Source: Nitrospira defluvii
GTDB taxonomy: Bacteria; Nitrospirota; Nitrospiria; Nitrospirales; Nitrospiraceae
Direction of reading: 5' to 3'
Assembly (NCBI RefSeq): GCF_905220995.1
Contig: NZ_CAJNBJ010000001.1
Span: 744,001-808,000 of the forward strand
DNA length: 64,000 nt
Shown piece after piece: positions 8,396 to 16,927 of the stretch. A program made the position numbers and the translations under genes. Below the pieces are notes generated by a model. The model saw only the letters and a list, made by a program, of their open reading frames with translations, was not told the origin of the DNA and searched no databases. Positions within the stretch are counted from its first letter, which is position 1. Every line of letters starts with the position of its first letter.

Positions 8396-9196
8396 TCAGT
8401 CGAGCGCGAGGGTCAGACACTTGGCGGCTCCACCCGACTTCATGAATTCGTCCAACTCCACGGCATACGTGCGATAGCCACGGTCCTGAAGGCTCTGCAT
8501 CGTACGGGGACAGCCGGCAGGGATGACGACGTGCTTGCCGACACACACGGCATTGCAGGCAAATCGAATCGCTTCCTCCTCGGGCACGGCAATCCGGCGC
8601 TCCGCTGGAATCCGCTCCGAGATGGCGGCCAGGCCATAGGAATCGAAGGCGGCCGGAAAATAGAGCAACTCTCCGCCGCTGAGCGGACAGAAGCAGGTAT
8701 CGAGGTGATAGAAGCGGCCGTCGATGAGTTCCAGCGGGATGATTTCACGCTGAAAGAGTTCGCTTAAGGTGGGGAACGATCGGATGTCTGTTCGCTGGCG
8801 ATACCCGCCGAACCAGGTATCGGGAAATCCCAACAGGTCGCCCGCCCCTTCGAAGTAGTGGGTCTTCTCCAGCGTCAGAACTTCGTAGCCCTGTCCACGG
8901 AACCATTGTTCAAAATACACTTCCTCGCGCTGCCGCTCCGGATACCGGAACCGGCTGACCAATGCGCGGCGTCCGACCACCACGCCCGCATTCGCCGTGA
9001 ACACCAAATCCGGTAGACCTTCGACCGGCGGCATGCGTTCAATCCCTGCGCCGACGTCCTGCTCCAGCACCCGCATCAACCCCTGCCATTGGCTGAACGC
9101 GCGCGAAGCAACCACGGCGTTCGTCCGCCGCATCCAGGGATTGATCTCGTAGTCGATCTGAAAATATTCGGGAGGGCACACCAGAAGCCGGCTCAT
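8396..9196 (-). CDS. Arginine dihydrolase-like amidinotransferase-fold enzyme (ArgZ/AgrE N-domain)
   Basis: A 266-residue member of the amidinotransferase/DDAH superfamily. Visible catalytic features are DLVFTANAG near residues 66-74, the histidine in FYHLDTCFCPL, and the near-C-terminal nucleophile in KSGGAAKCLTLAL (Cys about 260). In cyanobacteria this fold forms the arginine dihydrolase part of AgrE or ArgZ, which converts arginine to ornithine, CO2 and ammonia. Start ATG 9196 makes an ATGA overlap with the ornithine cyclodeaminase gene upstream, which is the other half of AgrE. A GTG at 9205 is an alternative start. A DDAH-like activity on methylated arginine remains possible. Confidence 0.82.
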   Translation of the reverse strand: MSRLLVCPPEYFQIDYEINPWMRRTNAVVASRAFSQWQGLMRVLEQDVGAGIERMPPVEGLPDLVFTANAGVVVGRRALVSRFRYPERQREEVYFEQWFRGQGYEVLTLEKTHYFEGAGDLLGFPDTWFGGYRQRTDIRSFPTLSELFQREIIPLELIDGRFYHLDTCFCPLSGGELLYFPAAFDSYGLAAISERIPAERRIAVPEEEAIRFACNAVCVGKHVVIPAGCPRTMQSLQDRGYRTYAVELDEFMKSGGAAKCLTLALD

Positions 9197-10437
9197 GGGC
9201 GCCACCCCAAGGTCCGAGCCAACTCCTTGAGAAAAGACGCGGCGTCCATCACGAGGCCGACGGCCTGGAAACTGCCCCGGTCGGCCAATTTCGTCGGGAC
9301 AGACGGATTCACATCGACACAGACGGTCGGCACCGTGGCCGGCAGCAGATTGCCGGTCGCGATAGCATGCAGCGTGGAGGCTACCAGGAGCGCGAGCCCG
9401 ACTCCCTGAACTTCCTCACGCATCGCCTGCTGGGCCTGCATGGAGTCTGTCACTACGCCGGGCAGCGGTCCGTCATCGCGAATCGTGCCGGCCAACACCA
9501 TTTTCACATTGCGCCGCACACAGGCGGCCATGATGCCCCCTGTCACCACACCGGACCGCACCGCCTGCTCGATACTGCCGATAGCACGAATCCGATTGAT
9601 CGTTCGAAGGTGATGCTCGTGTCCATGCGGCACCGATCGACCCGCCGTCAACCCATACCCCAGGGACGTTCCGTAGAGCGCGGCTTCCATATCGTGCGCG
9701 GCCAACGCATTTCCACAGAACAAGACATGAATATATCCGGCCTCCACCAACCAGGTCAGTGCTTCACGCCCACCGGCATGGACGATGGCCGGCCCTCCGG
9801 CACAGAGCACCTTCGCCGCCGGATCCCCCTGCCGGTATCGCTCGCGCAGCGTCTGCATGCGTTGCGCGATATCCGCAATGACAGGCTGATGCGGACGTTC
9901 CGACGACACCACGGACTCCATGAAGCCGAACACATCGCGCTCGGCCGGACGGGCCAGCGGGGTGACCCTGATCCCTTCCCTACCGGTGACGATCAAATCA
10001 CCGGCCTGCACGGCTCCCATCGGGAGAGTCCTGGCATGCGCCTTGGCCGGATCGACATAAATCGCGAGGTCCATTTCTATGCCCTCAACGTCCACCCATT
10101 CGCCATCCAGACGGATCTGAGTCGGCAGATGGGTCGTGGCATAAAACTCGTCCGGGAGGATGCCCGCGGCAGGAGCGGATTCGAACCGGCAATCGGCTTC
10201 ACGCTCCAACGCGGCGCCGTGTGGTTGAATGGCCCGCAGAATGTCCGCAAGGACGCGGCTGGAAGGGGCGCGGATCAGAATCCGAGCCTGCGACGACGCC
10301 TCTCTGGTCGCGCCGATCTTCACGTCCTGCAGATCAAACGTCCCGCCCATCATCACGATCGTATCCAAGACCTTGGCCAAAATCAGAGAATCGATGATGT
10401 GGCCCTGCAGGAATACGGTTTCTTGAGATGGGGTCAC
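9193..10437 (-). CDS. Ornithine cyclodeaminase of the LOR/SDH family (AgrE C-domain type)
   Basis: A 414-residue protein of the TIGR00300/LOR-SDH type. An N-terminal alpha/beta domain (HIIDSLILAKVLDTI, MGGTFDLQDVKIG) precedes an NAD-binding domain with LFCGNALAAHDMEAAL and TAGRSVPHGHEHHLRTIN. Archaeal and cyanobacterial members turn ornithine into proline plus ammonia. Start is GTG 10437, with GAAGAGG 6 nt upstream. The stop overlaps the start of the dihydrolase gene, so the two are made together as a split form of the fused cyanobacterial enzyme. It is unrelated to the classical mu-crystallin-type cyclodeaminase. Confidence 0.85.
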   Translation of the reverse strand: MTPSQETVFLQGHIIDSLILAKVLDTIVMMGGTFDLQDVKIGATREASSQARILIRAPSSRVLADILRAIQPHGAALEREADCRFESAPAAGILPDEFYATTHLPTQIRLDGEWVDVEGIEMDLAIYVDPAKAHARTLPMGAVQAGDLIVTGREGIRVTPLARPAERDVFGFMESVVSSERPHQPVIADIAQRMQTLRERYRQGDPAAKVLCAGGPAIVHAGGREALTWLVEAGYIHVLFCGNALAAHDMEAALYGTSLGYGLTAGRSVPHGHEHHLRTINRIRAIGSIEQAVRSGVVTGGIMAACVRRNVKMVLAGTIRDDGPLPGVVTDSMQAQQAMREEVQGVGLALLVASTLHAIATGNLLPATVPTVCVDVNPSVPTKLADRGSFQAVGLVMDAASFLKELARTLGWRP

Positions 10438-10540
10438 GGTCGACCTCTTCGAGTCATAACGCCCAGAAATGAATGCGCAGGGGATTCAGGTGCGTACACT
10501 GTAGATTCTACCATCTGCAGGAAGGAATGACCCATCAAAC

Positions 10541-11593
10541 CTAGACTTCTTGCTTCACCACCTCCCGCAGGACGCTGGTAGCGTAGGACCCCGGAGGGAG
10601 CCAGAACGAGAGGGTGAGCACGGAGCCGTCCAACGACCACACCAGATCGTTGAGGCGCACGCGCAAGGCCCGCCGTTCGCCGCGGAACCCGCACTCCGCC
10701 CCGGCTTTCGACAGGAGCTCGGGCGTGGTTCCCAGGTCCGCGATCACAGCCCGTTCAATCTCACCCGGCACTCCCGTCGCCCAGGGGGCGCGGGACCCGA
10801 ACAGAGGCCCCGTGGGGCTGATCTCGAAGCGATCGGCACGTGGCTGCTCGACTTCCGGCTGTTCCACGGGAAAGCAGGCGCCGTTGTCGGTTTTCATCGC
10901 CCAATCGCCCAACCACACCCGGTCGATACTCTCGATCCGCTTGGCGGCAATTTGATTAAATACATACGACTGATAGCTGTTCATGAACCAGATTCGCTTG
11001 GATCGTGGCATCTTGTTGCGACGCGCCGGATCCTGCAACAGCTCGGCACCCAACTGAAAGTTCGTGCCCAAGCGCCCTTGTCGTTGAGGACCGAAGTAGT
11101 TGGGCACCCCGCGCCGCAGCAGCTCATCGAAGAGCTGCTGCAACAGAGCCTCACTGCCTTCTCGCACATCCCGCACCACCAGCCTGAAATGATTGCCCGC
11201 ATGATGCCCTTTGCGTAACCGGTTGCGATGTCGGCCCAAGACCTCCAGGGTAAGCAGCCGATCATCGGTCGGCACCGCCGCCACTGTCTCAGCGGTCACC
11301 CCTTGCAACGACAGCATCTGCGTCGTCACGGCCTGCGCGTCTTTCAATCCGGCGACACCGATGGATTGAGCCTTGACGTGGAGGTGTGAGGAGAGTCGAG
11401 ACAACAGGTCGGGGGTAGACAGGCCTCGTTTCTTGATACGGATATACAGGTGCTCCCCTTGCCCGCAGGGAAGATAGAGCGGCCGTTCCTCCACGCAAAA
11501 ATCCTCCGGCGTACTGCGAATGCGGCCACCCAACGCGGGAACCGACTTGGTGAGATAGGGCAGGGTATGATCGAGCCAGGAAGAAATCGGCAT
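10541..11593 (-). CDS. truD: tRNA pseudouridine(13) synthase TruD
   Basis: Converts uridine 13 in the D-loop region of tRNA to pseudouridine. The 350-residue frame has PEDFCVEERPLY (29-40) and the catalytic motif GLKDAQAVTTQ, with the nucleophilic Asp near residue 85. RLRKGHHAGNHFRLVVR and the C-terminal FRGERRALRV stretch also fit TruD. Start ATG 11593 is chosen because AAGGAG lies 5 nt upstream; the longer frame begins at an unlikely TTG. It is a single gene on the minus strand. Confidence 0.93.
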   Translation of the reverse strand: MPISSWLDHTLPYLTKSVPALGGRIRSTPEDFCVEERPLYLPCGQGEHLYIRIKKRGLSTPDLLSRLSSHLHVKAQSIGVAGLKDAQAVTTQMLSLQGVTAETVAAVPTDDRLLTLEVLGRHRNRLRKGHHAGNHFRLVVRDVREGSEALLQQLFDELLRRGVPNYFGPQRQGRLGTNFQLGAELLQDPARRNKMPRSKRIWFMNSYQSYVFNQIAAKRIESIDRVWLGDWAMKTDNGACFPVEQPEVEQPRADRFEISPTGPLFGSRAPWATGVPGEIERAVIADLGTTPELLSKAGAECGFRGERRALRVRLNDLVWSLDGSVLTLSFWLPPGSYATSVLREVVKQEV

Positions 11594-11658
11594 GGAACTC
11601 CTTATCAATTCAGGCCGAGCACGATTGACGTCATTTGAGTGGGAGACGAAACCACCCG

Positions 11659-11667
11659 TGTTATACT
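11659..11667 (+). promoter_or_regulatory. Extended -10 element before the EF-hand-like gene
   Basis: TGtTATACT (TGn plus a 5/6 -10 hexamer) ends 6 nt before ATG 11674. No -35 at normal spacing and no Shine-Dalgarno are visible, which fits an extended -10, leaderless start. Confidence 0.5.
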
Positions 11668-11673
11668 CATGGC

Positions 11674-12375
11674 ATGTTGTCCTCGGCAGGCACTCTTCGC
11701 ATCTGCGTCAGCGTCCCGCGAAGCAGATTTCTCCAACGCTGCGTTGCCGTCTCAATCCTCTGCTGCGCCGTCGCAGCCGGCATGACGCCATCGACCCTCG
11801 CAGCAACCAGGCTGAACGGCGTAGATGTCTTCGCCCAATTGACGCAACACATCAAACGCCAGGCCGATACCGACAAAGAAGCGTTTGCGGTGGCCAGCCA
11901 ATGTATGACCTGGTTCTATAACCAGCAGCGTCGAAAACCGGCCCCGCCTGCCGTCCAGAACATCGCATGGAACGGGCGCGTGCCTCGTGCCGTCGCCGAG
12001 TCTTCAGGCGACGATGCCGATGAGTGCCGCACGAAATATCCTGGCGGTATCGATGCCGTCCGTGCCGATTTCCAACGCACGCAAGCCTTTCTCTCCCTTA
12101 GTCTCACGTTCTACGAGTTCGCTCTGGTGGGCGACGGCGACGATAATTCCCTCTACAGTGCGCGCGAATTGCATGATATCCTCGTGGCACTGAATCTGGC
12201 CGCCGAGCCCTCGCTGGGAACGGATGCCCATCTGCGTTCACTCACCTCACAGTTCGATTCATTGCACGAAACCCGTGGAATGGAAGCGCTCATGACCGGC
12301 ATGGGCAAACTCTACGACCAAGGGTATCGTGTCACCACCGCTGACAAGGCGCACCTGAACCGAGTGATGGAATGA
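11674..12375 (+). CDS. Exported protein with an EF-hand-like calcium loop
   Basis: A 233-residue protein. A basic N-terminus and hydrophobic stretch (CVAVSILCCAVAAGM) indicate a signal peptide. In the mature part, DGDDNSLYSARE (about residues 154-165) fits the 12-position EF-hand loop with Asp/Asp/Asn at positions 1, 3 and 5 and Glu at 12. Position 6 is Ser rather than Gly, and only one loop is seen. Family not recognised. The stop overlaps the start of the phosphoesterase (ATGA), so the two proteins are co-produced. Start ATG 11674 fits the extended -10 element just upstream. Confidence 0.7.
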   Translation: MLSSAGTLRICVSVPRSRFLQRCVAVSILCCAVAAGMTPSTLAATRLNGVDVFAQLTQHIKRQADTDKEAFAVASQCMTWFYNQQRRKPAPPAVQNIAWNGRVPRAVAESSGDDADECRTKYPGGIDAVRADFQRTQAFLSLSLTFYEFALVGDGDDNSLYSARELHDILVALNLAAEPSLGTDAHLRSLTSQFDSLHETRGMEALMTGMGKLYDQGYRVTTADKAHLNRVME

Positions 12376-13205
12376 TCGCGTCCGTGATGCGGGGGCAAGA
12401 GTTGGCACGCGTCTGGATCGGCCACTGGCTGAGCCGCCCCTTTCATCATCTCTTCAATCTCGCGCCCGGTCTGGAGATCGGCCTCGCCAAGCCGGAACTG
12501 ACCCGCCTCCACCTGACCCATTCTCCGCTGGCCGGACGGCGCGCCGTCCATCTGAGCGACCTGCACCTGGATCGATATCGCCCTCGACATCGCGCCTTGG
12601 TCCGCACCGTGGCCGAACTGAAGCCCGACTGGATCTTCATCACCGGCGATCTCGTGAACGTACGCGACGGATTGCCGCATCTGCTTCAGTTTTTGACCGA
12701 CCTCCGCAGGGCCGCGCCGGTCTTCGTCACCCTCGGCAACCATGACCACTACAGCGGGATCGGCGTGGATGAATTTGCCGACCACTTCGATCGCCGCAAG
12801 GTGACATTGCTGCTCAACCAAGTGACGTTTATTCCGATGGATGGCGGTGAGTTGGCGATCGTCGGCCTCGATGACCCGTCGCTCCATCGTGCCGATCTCC
12901 GGTGCATTCCGTCCTCGCGGCCGGGACGGTTCACCCTGATCCTCGCGCACGCGCCCAATATTCTCGACCAACTCACCCCGGCGCACCACGCCGACCTCAC
13001 GCTCTGCGGACACAGTCACGCCGGCCAATGGCGGATTCCCTATGTCCCGACATTCTGGCTGCCGCCTGGCTGCCATGGACGGACCAACGGCATGTACGAG
13101 AAGCAGAGCCATCGCCTGTACGTGAATCGAGGCCTTGGCTGGTCGGTGATCCCGATGCGATTGAACTGCTCGCCTGAAATCGTCTTGCTGGAGTGGGCCG
13201 CCTGA
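12372..13205 (+). CDS. Metallophosphoesterase (YkuE/YaeI-like)
   Basis: A 277-residue calcineurin-like phosphoesterase with all dinuclear-metal motifs: LSDLHLD (61-67), GDLVN (92-96), GNHDH (122-126), LAHAPN and GHSHAGQW. Proteins of this layout are often membrane-associated and cleave phosphodiesters or UDP-diacylglucosamine-type lipids, but the substrate cannot be read here. The N-terminal 40 residues are amphipathic, with no clear signal peptide. It is translated from an ATGA overlap with the EF-hand-like exported protein, which suggests a joint envelope role. Confidence 0.85.
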   Translation: MIASVMRGQELARVWIGHWLSRPFHHLFNLAPGLEIGLAKPELTRLHLTHSPLAGRRAVHLSDLHLDRYRPRHRALVRTVAELKPDWIFITGDLVNVRDGLPHLLQFLTDLRRAAPVFVTLGNHDHYSGIGVDEFADHFDRRKVTLLLNQVTFIPMDGGELAIVGLDDPSLHRADLRCIPSSRPGRFTLILAHAPNILDQLTPAHHADLTLCGHSHAGQWRIPYVPTFWLPPGCHGRTNGMYEKQSHRLYVNRGLGWSVIPMRLNCSPEIVLLEWAA

Positions 13206-13242
13206 ATCGCAGTGTTTCCACGCGCGGACCAATCACGACCGG

Positions 13243-13875
13243 TCAGCGAATACGCTCCAAGGCCTCACGAGCCCGACTCCGCACCGTTTGGTCCCAATCT
13301 TCCTTGCTGACGTAGGCCAATTTCTCCTTGGCGGCGGAGGCACGCAACCGTCCGAGGCCTAAGGCCGCGCTGGACCGCACGTAGGCATGGTCGTCCTCCA
13401 ATGCCGCCAACAGATGCGGGACTACGCTCTCATCGCCGATGACGCCCAAGTGACTGGCCGCCATGCCGCGAACCTGATGCTGCTTGTCCCCCAAGGCGCG
13501 CGCGAGCGTGGTGAGAAACACGTCTTGCAGTCGCGGCGCGATCTCCTCAAGTCCTTCTCGGCGATACTCATTGACTTCGATCAAGGCAAAGGCCAACTTG
13601 AGACGTTTCTCGGCGGCGGTCTGACTCTCGAACAACGTGATCAGTCTGGCGCGGGCCTGTTTCTGTTTGCGTCGCCCGCGAAGCTTGCCGACCAACACCC
13701 AGATCGCGACCAGCACGACCACCACCACCGCCGCCAGTGGAATGGCTTGATCGATAACGACATCCTGGACGTCCGGCGACAGACGTTTCCATATCCAGAC
13801 CCCGGACACCACAACGCCCAGCAGAATGAAAATAGTGGTCACATTCGCATGACCGGATTGTGCGTGACGAGCCAT
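13243..13875 (-). CDS. Membrane-anchored HEAT-repeat protein
   Basis: A 210-residue protein. Two hydrophobic segments near the N-terminus (TTIFILLGVVVSGVWIW and PLAAVVVVVLVAIWVLVG) are followed by a basic linker rich in Lys/Arg/Gln. Then come three or four HEAT/PBS-lyase-type helical repeats, for example VRGMAASHLGVIGDESVVP and VRSSAALGLGRLRA. It is probably a protein-interaction scaffold on the inner membrane. I place the start at ATG 13875, not ATG 13887, because a TTGACG-18-TATCAT promoter overlaps the upstream codon and would give a leaderless message from 13875. Confidence 0.78.
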   Translation of the reverse strand: MARHAQSGHANVTTIFILLGVVVSGVWIWKRLSPDVQDVVIDQAIPLAAVVVVVLVAIWVLVGKLRGRRKQKQARARLITLFESQTAAEKRLKLAFALIEVNEYRREGLEEIAPRLQDVFLTTLARALGDKQHQVRGMAASHLGVIGDESVVPHLLAALEDDHAYVRSSAALGLGRLRASAAKEKLAYVSKEDWDQTVRSRAREALERIR

Positions 13876-13885
13876 GGCAGGCGAC

Positions 13886-13915
13886 ATGATAGGGGGCGGG
13901 TCCTGGCGGCGTCAA
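13886..13915 (-). promoter_or_regulatory. Promoter of the HEAT-repeat gene
   Basis: On the minus strand, TTGACG (13910-13915), 18-nt spacer and TATCAT (13886-13891). The -10 ends 10 nt before ATG 13875, and there is no ribosome-binding site. Confidence 0.6.
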
Positions 13916-13936
13916 CGCAGCTCACCTCGGCGACCC

Positions 13937-13966
13937 TTGACAGCAACCCATCCGGATGACTAGGCT
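13937..13966 (+). promoter_or_regulatory. Promoter of the marR-like gene
   Basis: TTGACA (13937-13942), 18-nt spacer, TAGGCT (13961-13966), then 9 nt to ATG 13976 with no Shine-Dalgarno. It is divergent from the HEAT-gene promoter; the two -35 boxes are about 20 nt apart. Confidence 0.6.
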
Positions 13967-13975
13967 TCGCCCCCG

Positions 13976-14434
13976 ATGGACCTTCCCGATTTGAAAGACG
14001 ATCCCCATCTCAAAGTGCTCCGTCCGCTGGTTGAGACCTATCTCGCGTTTTGGCGTCTGGATAGCCGCCACATACGCCAGCTCCGGCTGACCCCGTCCCA
14101 ATTCGACGTGATTGCCACGCTCGGGGACACCAAGGGCCTGACCTGCGCGGAACTCTCCACGGCCACACTGGTCACCAAAGGCACGCTGACCGGCGTCTTG
14201 GACCGCTTGGAGGCTAAGGGATTGATCCGGCGCACCCCAGTGGCCGGCGATCGACGCAGCACTCGCATCTGCCTCACCGCCAAAGGCGACCGGCTGTTTC
14301 AGAACACGTTTGCCTCACACATCGCGTTCCTTCGCCCGTTCTTCCAGCGGGCGCTGACGACCGCCGAAGCCGATCAATTACGCACACTGCTCCTCCGTCT
14401 CCAGCGAAGCTTGCAGGAGGCGCCCGGCACATGA
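13976..14434 (+). CDS. MarR-family transcriptional regulator
   Basis: A 152-residue winged-helix regulator of MarR size. Recognisable parts are the LTPSQFDVIATLGDTKGL segment, the recognition helix region LVTKGTLTGVLDRLEAKGLI (about 70-89), and the wing RTPVAGDRRSTRICLTAKG (about 91-109). C-terminal dimerisation helices follow. It is coupled through an ATGA overlap to the MBL hydrolase downstream and may regulate it. It may also control the shared divergent promoter region with the HEAT gene. The ligand is unknown. Confidence 0.88.
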   Translation: MDLPDLKDDPHLKVLRPLVETYLAFWRLDSRHIRQLRLTPSQFDVIATLGDTKGLTCAELSTATLVTKGTLTGVLDRLEAKGLIRRTPVAGDRRSTRICLTAKGDRLFQNTFASHIAFLRPFFQRALTTAEADQLRTLLLRLQRSLQEAPGT

Positions 14435-15189
14435 TTCGCGTCACGGTCTTGGGGTCCGGCACCAACGTGCACCCCACGCGCGCGGCAGCCGGATACCTCG
14501 TCCAAACGGATCAGACCTTCCTGTTGGACTTCGGGCCCCGGACCTTGACCAATTTGATCAAAAGCGGCGTCGATCGACACCAGATCACCCACATTCTCTT
14601 CTCTCATTTCCACGCCGACCATTTCGCCGATTTCATTCCCTTCTTTTTCGATGCCGTCATCTATTGCAAGTATCAAGGTGGGAAGAGACCGCCGCTGACC
14701 CTCATTGGTCCCCGGGGGACGGCCACGCTGATGCGAGCCATGATGACCACGTTTCCCAGCTTCAATCGCGCGCCGTTTCGAGTGACAATCCGGGAAGTCG
14801 CCGATCGACGTTTTCGTATCGGTGACACGCGCATCCAACCCGCCACGGTGAGACACGCCCCGCGACTCCATTGCGTCGGGTACAGGATCGAGTACCAGCA
14901 CCACGTCGTGACCTATTCGGGCGACTCGCTGTACTGCGAGAGTCTGGTGAAGCTGTGCCGCGAGGCCAATGTGGCCATCCTGGACTGTTCATTTCCCGAG
15001 AACCAACCAGGCGCCGGCCACCTCCACGCGGGTGAATGCGGCCGCGTGGCGCAGGAAGCGGGCATCGGCCGGCTGGTCTTGTCTCACTTTTATCCGATTG
15101 CAGAACAGTACGATGTGCGCGCGCAGGCCGGGAGTTACTTCTCCGGAAAGGTTCGGATGGCCAAGGACCTGCTGCGTCTCACGAGTTAG
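14431..15189 (+). CDS. MBL-fold hydrolase, RNase Z (ElaC)-like
   Basis: A 252-residue metallo-beta-lactamase-fold enzyme with HFHADH (59-64), the GSGTNVHP-type N-terminal beta strand, the TYSGDS metal motif, and the late histidine in LVLSHFYP. The layout is that of RNase Z-like hydrolases. The exosite arm that true tRNase Z uses to grip tRNA is not obvious, so a small phosphodiester or other ester substrate is equally possible. It is translated from the marR-like gene by an ATGA overlap. Confidence 0.82.
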   Translation: MIRVTVLGSGTNVHPTRAAAGYLVQTDQTFLLDFGPRTLTNLIKSGVDRHQITHILFSHFHADHFADFIPFFFDAVIYCKYQGGKRPPLTLIGPRGTATLMRAMMTTFPSFNRAPFRVTIREVADRRFRIGDTRIQPATVRHAPRLHCVGYRIEYQHHVVTYSGDSLYCESLVKLCREANVAILDCSFPENQPGAGHLHAGECGRVAQEAGIGRLVLSHFYPIAEQYDVRAQAGSYFSGKVRMAKDLLRLTS

Positions 15190-15234
15190 TCCCTGTTGAG
15201 ACGGGCACGGAGGGCTTGTGGGCAGGGAGCGTTG

Positions 15235-16095
15235 CTACAGGCCTTCTTCACGCTGTTCGCAACCGAGAATCTCAATGAATCGGGGGAGGCGATACTTCTT
15301 CAGGGGCTCGTCCAGCTTACTGTAAATCGCCAGCAGATTTTTAATCATGCGGGCAAGGATCGCCCTGGTGGGGCTCTTCTGTAGGAACCGGTCTTCAAAT
15401 CCGTAGCCGGCTTCGGTCAAGAATCGGGCGCAATTCTTCTCGGTCAGGAGCGCCCCCCCGTTGAAGCAGTCGATAAAGATTTTGTAGCGGTCTGAATCGA
15501 ACTTGACGAGGAAGTGGCCCGGCATCCCGATGCCATGGACCGGCAGTTGCAACCGTCGTCCGATCAGCAAGTAGACGGTTGAAAGACTGATAGGAATGCC
15601 CGTACGGCGGTCGAGCACACAATTCAGGTAACTGTTTTCGACCTCGTAGTAGTTTTTGGTGTTTCCTTTGAATCCGGCTTCGGTGAACAGGTAGCGATTG
15701 AGCGCCTTCACCGTCTCCTCACCTGACACCCGCGAGCCAATCTGCTCACGAACATCCTGCGCCATCCGATCCAGCTGACGCTGATAGGCCTGCACGTCCA
15801 GTGAGGGATAGGCATACCGCGCGAGCAGAAATGCGCCTCGCTCAAGATCCACCTGCTCGTCGGGAAACGCGATCAGATCCCGAAAGTCTTCCTCCAACTT
15901 CGTCCCGCGAATCTCTTCCAGAACGGTCACGATCCGATCGGCCATCTCCGGCTGTTCGATTTCAGCCTCCTGCAGGAGCGGCACGGCAGAATCGCCATAG
16001 TCGATCAGCTTGCCGCTGATCGTCTTCACGATGCGTTCATCCTCGTCACCGAGGAGCCGGATCAATGCGCGGATTTGGCTTTCGTTCACGAACAT
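15235..16095 (-). CDS. SirB1-like transglutaminase-fold protein
   Basis: A 286-residue protein of the SirB1/transglutaminase-like superfamily 2. An N-terminal helical region (IRALIRLLGDEDERIV, HEAT-like) precedes the core. The core contains YEVENSYLNCVLDRRTGIPI, with the candidate catalytic Cys, then SLSTVYLLIGRRL and GIGMPGHFLVKF with the candidate His, and FIDCFNGGALL. Function in bacteria is poorly known. Start ATG 16095 is 24 nt after the ABC permease, so it is the last gene of the LON-ABC cluster. A weak TCCCTG/CAGGGA inverted repeat (about 15190-15230) separates it from the convergent MBL gene. Confidence 0.82.
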   Translation of the reverse strand: MFVNESQIRALIRLLGDEDERIVKTISGKLIDYGDSAVPLLQEAEIEQPEMADRIVTVLEEIRGTKLEEDFRDLIAFPDEQVDLERGAFLLARYAYPSLDVQAYQRQLDRMAQDVREQIGSRVSGEETVKALNRYLFTEAGFKGNTKNYYEVENSYLNCVLDRRTGIPISLSTVYLLIGRRLQLPVHGIGMPGHFLVKFDSDRYKIFIDCFNGGALLTEKNCARFLTEAGYGFEDRFLQKSPTRAILARMIKNLLAIYSKLDEPLKKYRLPRFIEILGCEQREEGL

Positions 16096-16118
16096 GGAGC
16101 AACCCCGGTGCCGAACGC

Positions 16119-16898
16119 CTACCCGATCGCCCGTCGGAAAGCCCGCGCGCCGCCGTACAGACATAGGGCATCGAACAGCACCATCACACCGATGACCATG
16201 CCGACATGGGGCAAGGCTTCAGCCCAGCCCTGGAGAATCAAGGGCCGCACCGCATCGATGGCCCAGGTCATCGGATTAAATTGTGCCAAGAAACCCATCC
16301 ATCCCGGCATGGCCGCCAGCGGCACCAGCGCCGAGCTCAAGAAAATCATGGGCAAGGAAAGAAACCCGAGCACAGAAAAGAAATCGCCGTGGCTTTTCAC
16401 GGAAAACGCCATCGCCATGGAGATGGCCGTCAAGCCGACCCCGAACATCATCCCGATCAGCAAGATGGTGGCCACCCCCGCCAAGCCGGTCACCGGTTGG
16501 ACGCCGAACAACCAAGCGACCCCGAGAATGACGAGGACCTGCAATGACGTGATAGTGGTCACGAAAATAAAGCGACTGAGAATCACTGACGTCCGGTGGA
16601 TGGGCGTGGACATCAGCCGTTCGAGAAACCCGTTTTCTTTATCGAAGAGCAGATCGACCCCGCCGGCCAGGCCGTTATTGAGTACCGTCATGACGACGAC
16701 GCCGGCGGTAAGAAAGCTGATATAGCTCGACGACTGGGTCACCTGCATGTCGGCGGCCCGTTGGAACAAATTGCCAAAGAAGATCAACCAGAACAACATG
16801 GGTTGGACCAAGGTGAACAGCATGCTGAATTTTTCACGGCTCAGCCGCCGTACCCACCGCATCGTCAGCGCCCGGATTTCCTGCGAATATTCTTTCAT
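16119..16898 (-). CDS. ABC-2 type transporter permease (DrrB-like)
   Basis: A 259-residue inner-membrane protein with six hydrophobic segments and the ABC-2 signature region near the C-terminus (FLSLPMIFLSSALVPLAAMP and FNPMTWAIDAVRPLIL). It pairs with the ATPase encoded just upstream to form a DrrAB-type exporter for drugs, lipids or glycolipids. The substrate is not readable. The gap between the two genes is 29 nt. Confidence 0.9.
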   Translation of the reverse strand: MKEYSQEIRALTMRWVRRLSREKFSMLFTLVQPMLFWLIFFGNLFQRAADMQVTQSSSYISFLTAGVVVMTVLNNGLAGGVDLLFDKENGFLERLMSTPIHRTSVILSRFIFVTTITSLQVLVILGVAWLFGVQPVTGLAGVATILLIGMMFGVGLTAISMAMAFSVKSHGDFFSVLGFLSLPMIFLSSALVPLAAMPGWMGFLAQFNPMTWAIDAVRPLILQGWAEALPHVGMVIGVMVLFDALCLYGGARAFRRAIG

Positions 16899-16927
16899 AG
16901 CCCTGTCTGGCCGCTCCCTGCCGCCCC

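Noticed and set aside
9367-10530. 387-codon plus-strand frame
   Set aside because: Antisense to the ornithine cyclodeaminase gene; biased composition without recognisable domains.
12312-13232. 306-codon minus-strand frame
   Set aside because: Antisense to the metallophosphoesterase, whose metal motifs are complete.
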